A DNA stretch of 64,000 nt, from positions 26,381,760-26,445,759 of the forward strand of contig CM064495.1 in assembly GCA_032716605.1 (NCBI GenBank), in the 5' to 3' direction. This document shows positions 62,307 through 64,000 of this stretch, piece by piece. The position numbers and the translations under genes were made by a program. Every line of letters starts with the position of its first letter. The first letter of the stretch is position 1. The notes below the pieces were generated by a model. The model was not told where the DNA came from and searched no databases. It saw nothing but the letters and a program-made list of their open reading frames with translations. The stretch comes from Paralithodes platypus. Lineage: Eukaryota; Arthropoda; Malacostraca; Decapoda; Lithodidae.

Positions 62307-63974
62307 CTATGTCTTCAACTGAAAAATTTTTTTCAGGAAACGTAAAGAGGCTGCCCATTTGCGTAAATCGTGGGCCCGACCCACAACGCCGGGATTACTT
62401 TCTTTAATGACTTCTACCAGAAGAGAGGCTAATCGCCGTTTAAGTAAGCGTTTACCCGTACTTGCTACCCATAAAGCACCTTGGGGGTTGTGAGGAGCTA
62501 CTCTCAAATATTTGGTTAGAGCTTGTACTGGACATAAATTATGATGCACCTTTCCCCTTTTTAACGCCGGCACCGTGAACTCAGAAAACACGTGTGCACT
62601 ATGCTCATTCTTGGCTACAAAACCTGGGGAGGGTGCAATGGAAATACATTCATTAAGTCTACCAAACCTAAGACAATTAGGTGTGTTGCTCATCGCCGCC
62701 AGCTCAGACACTCTGTTTCCGGTGGCTAAAGCCAAAAGGAAAACCGCCTTTTTTAAGAGTAATGCAAAGTCTGCAGTATTTTGGTACAGACGAGAGTGAA
62801 GCAAAGACAAAGCTTTGTCCAGAGACCAAGTAGGCATGAGCTGACGGGGAGGTGGGCGGAGTTTAAAACATGCTCTCATAAAACCTGTTTCCTCCGCTAC
62901 CGGTATGGAGAGACCTGTAAGGTCTAAAAAGGGCACTCTAATCGCAGTTAAGTGATTTTTTAATGTTACCACAGATAAACGTTTCTGCTCAAACAGATAA
63001 TTTAAATAATTAAAAACTAATGCCACTGAGGGTACAGTTTGTTCTGTCCTAACGATCCAAGAAGTAAAGGCTTGCCAATGTGATTGATACTGTCGTTTTG
63101 TAGACTGAGTATATTGATTAAGTAATTTATTTGTCACATCTCTACCGTATGGTGCTAGCCACTTGGCCTCCTGAATGTCCATAATGCAAAAGTCAGCGAG
63201 GTCGCGAGGTTGCCAATCGCGTCTAAGTGGAAATACCCGACCGGGAGCGATACCGGGTCCGGGCACCACATTTTCAATTGCTGGTACCACAACTGCGCCG
63301 GCCACAGTGGCGCGATTAGCGAGACTAAGCCTCGATAATCTCGTAGTTTGTTCACTACGTGGCACATTAGTGACGCATCTGGCGGCGGAAACAGATAGAT
63401 GGAGCTCCATCTGTTCCAGTCTGTCACTAGGGCGTCTGGCCCCCCTGCCGGCGTTTTCGCCCGGCGGGTGAGGTATAGAGGGAGTTTGTGAGTCTCCTCG
63501 GACGCAAAAAGATCCACTTGTGGATGGGAGAGCTCTGCAATCATTAGGTTGAAAATGGGTTGCTTGAGCTCCCATTCTACTGTCGTGCTTTGTCGCCGGG
63601 ATAGAGCGTCTGCCCAGACGTTCGCTACGCCTGGGAGATAAGAAGCGTGCAGATAAATATCTAGACTGTTGGCTAGAGCAAAAATCTCTTCTGACACGTT
63701 TAGCAACCTCCTTGACCTCGTTGACCCTTGTTTCTGAATACAGTGGACTGCATTCAGATTGTCCATTCTGAAGGCCACCGACTTGTCCCGTAACGCCGGG
63801 CCGTGAGCCTGAAGGAAATATAAGGGGACTAGTAATTCTTTGACATTGATGTGCGAGATTTCTAAGTGGGACCAAAGCCCCTGACCCTGGTGCCCCTGAT
63901 TTGACTGAAATCCCCAACCTATTGTGCCTGACGCATCCGTGTCTACCCATACCGTTGGTGGAGGAGAGGTCCAT
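62307..63974 (-). CDS. DIRS-2 tyrosine recombinase frame, frameshifted at its end
   Basis: 555 codons; the C-terminal ~330 are a DIRS tyrosine recombinase similar to DIRS-1 (KRQYQSHWQAFTSWI; LATGNRVSELAAM with catalytic Arg; GRAHDLRKWAAS with His and Arg). The frame then stops at 62307 before the catalytic Tyr. In the adjacent frame the homology continues (LWASNHTFLSRYLSV, containing the Tyr) to a stop at 62200, so a single indel in the A/T homopolymer near 62325-62333 disables the protein, or is a sequencing error. The N-terminal ~220 codons overlap the RT frame and lack known domains. Confidence 0.8.
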   Translation of the reverse strand: MDLSSTNGMGRHGCVRHNRLGISVKSGAPGSGALVPLRNLAHQCQRITSPLIFPSGSRPGVTGQVGGLQNGQSECSPLYSETRVNEVKEVAKRVRRDFCSSQQSRYLSARFLSPRRSERLGRRSIPATKHDSRMGAQATHFQPNDCRALPSTSGSFCVRGDSQTPSIPHPPGENAGRGARRPSDRLEQMELHLSVSAARCVTNVPRSEQTTRLSRLSLANRATVAGAVVVPAIENVVPGPGIAPGRVFPLRRDWQPRDLADFCIMDIQEAKWLAPYGRDVTNKLLNQYTQSTKRQYQSHWQAFTSWIVRTEQTVPSVALVFNYLNYLFEQKRLSVVTLKNHLTAIRVPFLDLTGLSIPVAEETGFMRACFKLRPPPRQLMPTWSLDKALSLLHSRLYQNTADFALLLKKAVFLLALATGNRVSELAAMSNTPNCLRFGRLNECISIAPSPGFVAKNEHSAHVFSEFTVPALKRGKVHHNLCPVQALTKYLRVAPHNPQGALWVASTGKRLLKRRLASLLVEVIKESNPGVVGRAHDLRKWAASLRFLKKIFQLKT

Positions 63975-63991
63975 GACATTATTGAGTGCAA
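63155..63991 (-). CDS. DIRS-2 RNase H and methyltransferase-like part (RT beyond window)
   Basis: 278 residues to the stop at 63155; the frame enters from beyond the window, so the Met at 63991 is not the start. RNase H motifs WVDTDASGTIGWG, INVKELL, FRMDNLNAVHC and HASYLPGVANVWADALSR, then the DIRS methyltransferase-like block VDLFASEET...FPPPDASLM...IAPLWPAQLWY. Closely parallels residues ~300-574 of the DIRS-1 protein. Overlaps the YR frame, as in DIRS-1. The RT domain should lie just right of 64000. Confidence 0.87.
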   Translation of the reverse strand: MHSIMSWTSPPPTVWVDTDASGTIGWGFQSNQGHQGQGLWSHLEISHINVKELLVPLYFLQAHGPALRDKSVAFRMDNLNAVHCIQKQGSTRSRRLLNVSEEIFALANSLDIYLHASYLPGVANVWADALSRRQSTTVEWELKQPIFNLMIAELSHPQVDLFASEETHKLPLYLTRRAKTPAGGPDALVTDWNRWSSIYLFPPPDASLMCHVVNKLRDYRGLVSLIAPLWPAQLWYQQLKMWCPDPVSLPVGYFHLDAIGNLATSLTFALWTFRRPSG

Positions 63992-64000
63992 TGTTTCCCT

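Larger units (their letters stand above)
61103..64000 (-). mobile_element. second DIRS-type element DIRS-2 (5' part outside window)
   Basis: Left terminus TATAGGTTTGACTCCTGTAAG at about 61105, an internal complementary region, a YR gene and an RT/RNase H gene, all minus strand as in DIRS-1 but clearly diverged in sequence. Inserted in the right LTR at AACTAAAT without an obvious target duplication. The gag gene and right repeat lie beyond base 64000. Confidence 0.88.

Overview
The window is a eukaryotic, transposon-saturated stretch with no recognisable host gene, rRNA, tRNA or CRISPR array. Short (TTAGG)n/(CCTAA)n tracts, the insect/crustacean-type telomere repeat, recur in it, and it mixes piggyBac, Tigger/pogo, DIRS, CR1-like and RTE-like elements. 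An arthropod is the best guess, possibly a crustacean; the host is inference.

Left third (1-15.5 kb): a piggyBac-like element cut by the window edge (PB1, to 2972) sits inside a minus-strand LINE endonuclease fragment (2973-4097). That fragment sits inside a third piggyBac relic (PB3, 4098-6291). From about 6.6 kb runs a long + strand LINE (PHD-finger ORF1, endonuclease, reverse transcriptase) split by a Tigger element (7947-11313, itself hit by two LINE tails) and by three short (AAC)n-tailed retroposons. It abuts an inverted RT fragment of a related LINE (14037-15545).

Middle (15.5-28.4 kb): dispersed repeats, a 1.3-kb tandem duplication with 58-bp repeats and TTAGG tracts, a TTAA-flanked MITE (20112-20743), a CR1-like LINE (21532-23535), and a structurally complete piggyBac element PB2 (23936-28215) with TTAA duplications and TIRs. 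The empty counterpart of the PB2 site lies at 40405.

28.6-38.4 kb: a complete DIRS-type tyrosine-recombinase retrotransposon (29234-37637) on the minus strand with gag-like, RT/RNase H/methyltransferase-like and YR frames, inverted terminal repeats and an internal complementary region. It is inserted in a non-autonomous element with 20-bp TIRs. 38.4-45.4 kb holds a LINE tail flanked by TTAGG repeats, a foldback element, two related TTAA MITEs and one retroposon.

Right third (45.4-64 kb): an unusual LTR retrotransposon family with LTRs of at least 3.7 kb, a putative tRNA-Leu-type primer binding site and a minus-strand gag-like gene (55862-57289) whose product carries a duplicated ~70-residue module. 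No pol gene is visible. Its left LTR is split by a related partial element (itself hit by a MITE); its right LTR is split by a second DIRS element that runs off the window.

Several insertions have an uninterrupted paralogous site inside the same window, so boundaries and relative ages can be read directly. I consider the gag-only, giant-LTR element the most likely undescribed system here.
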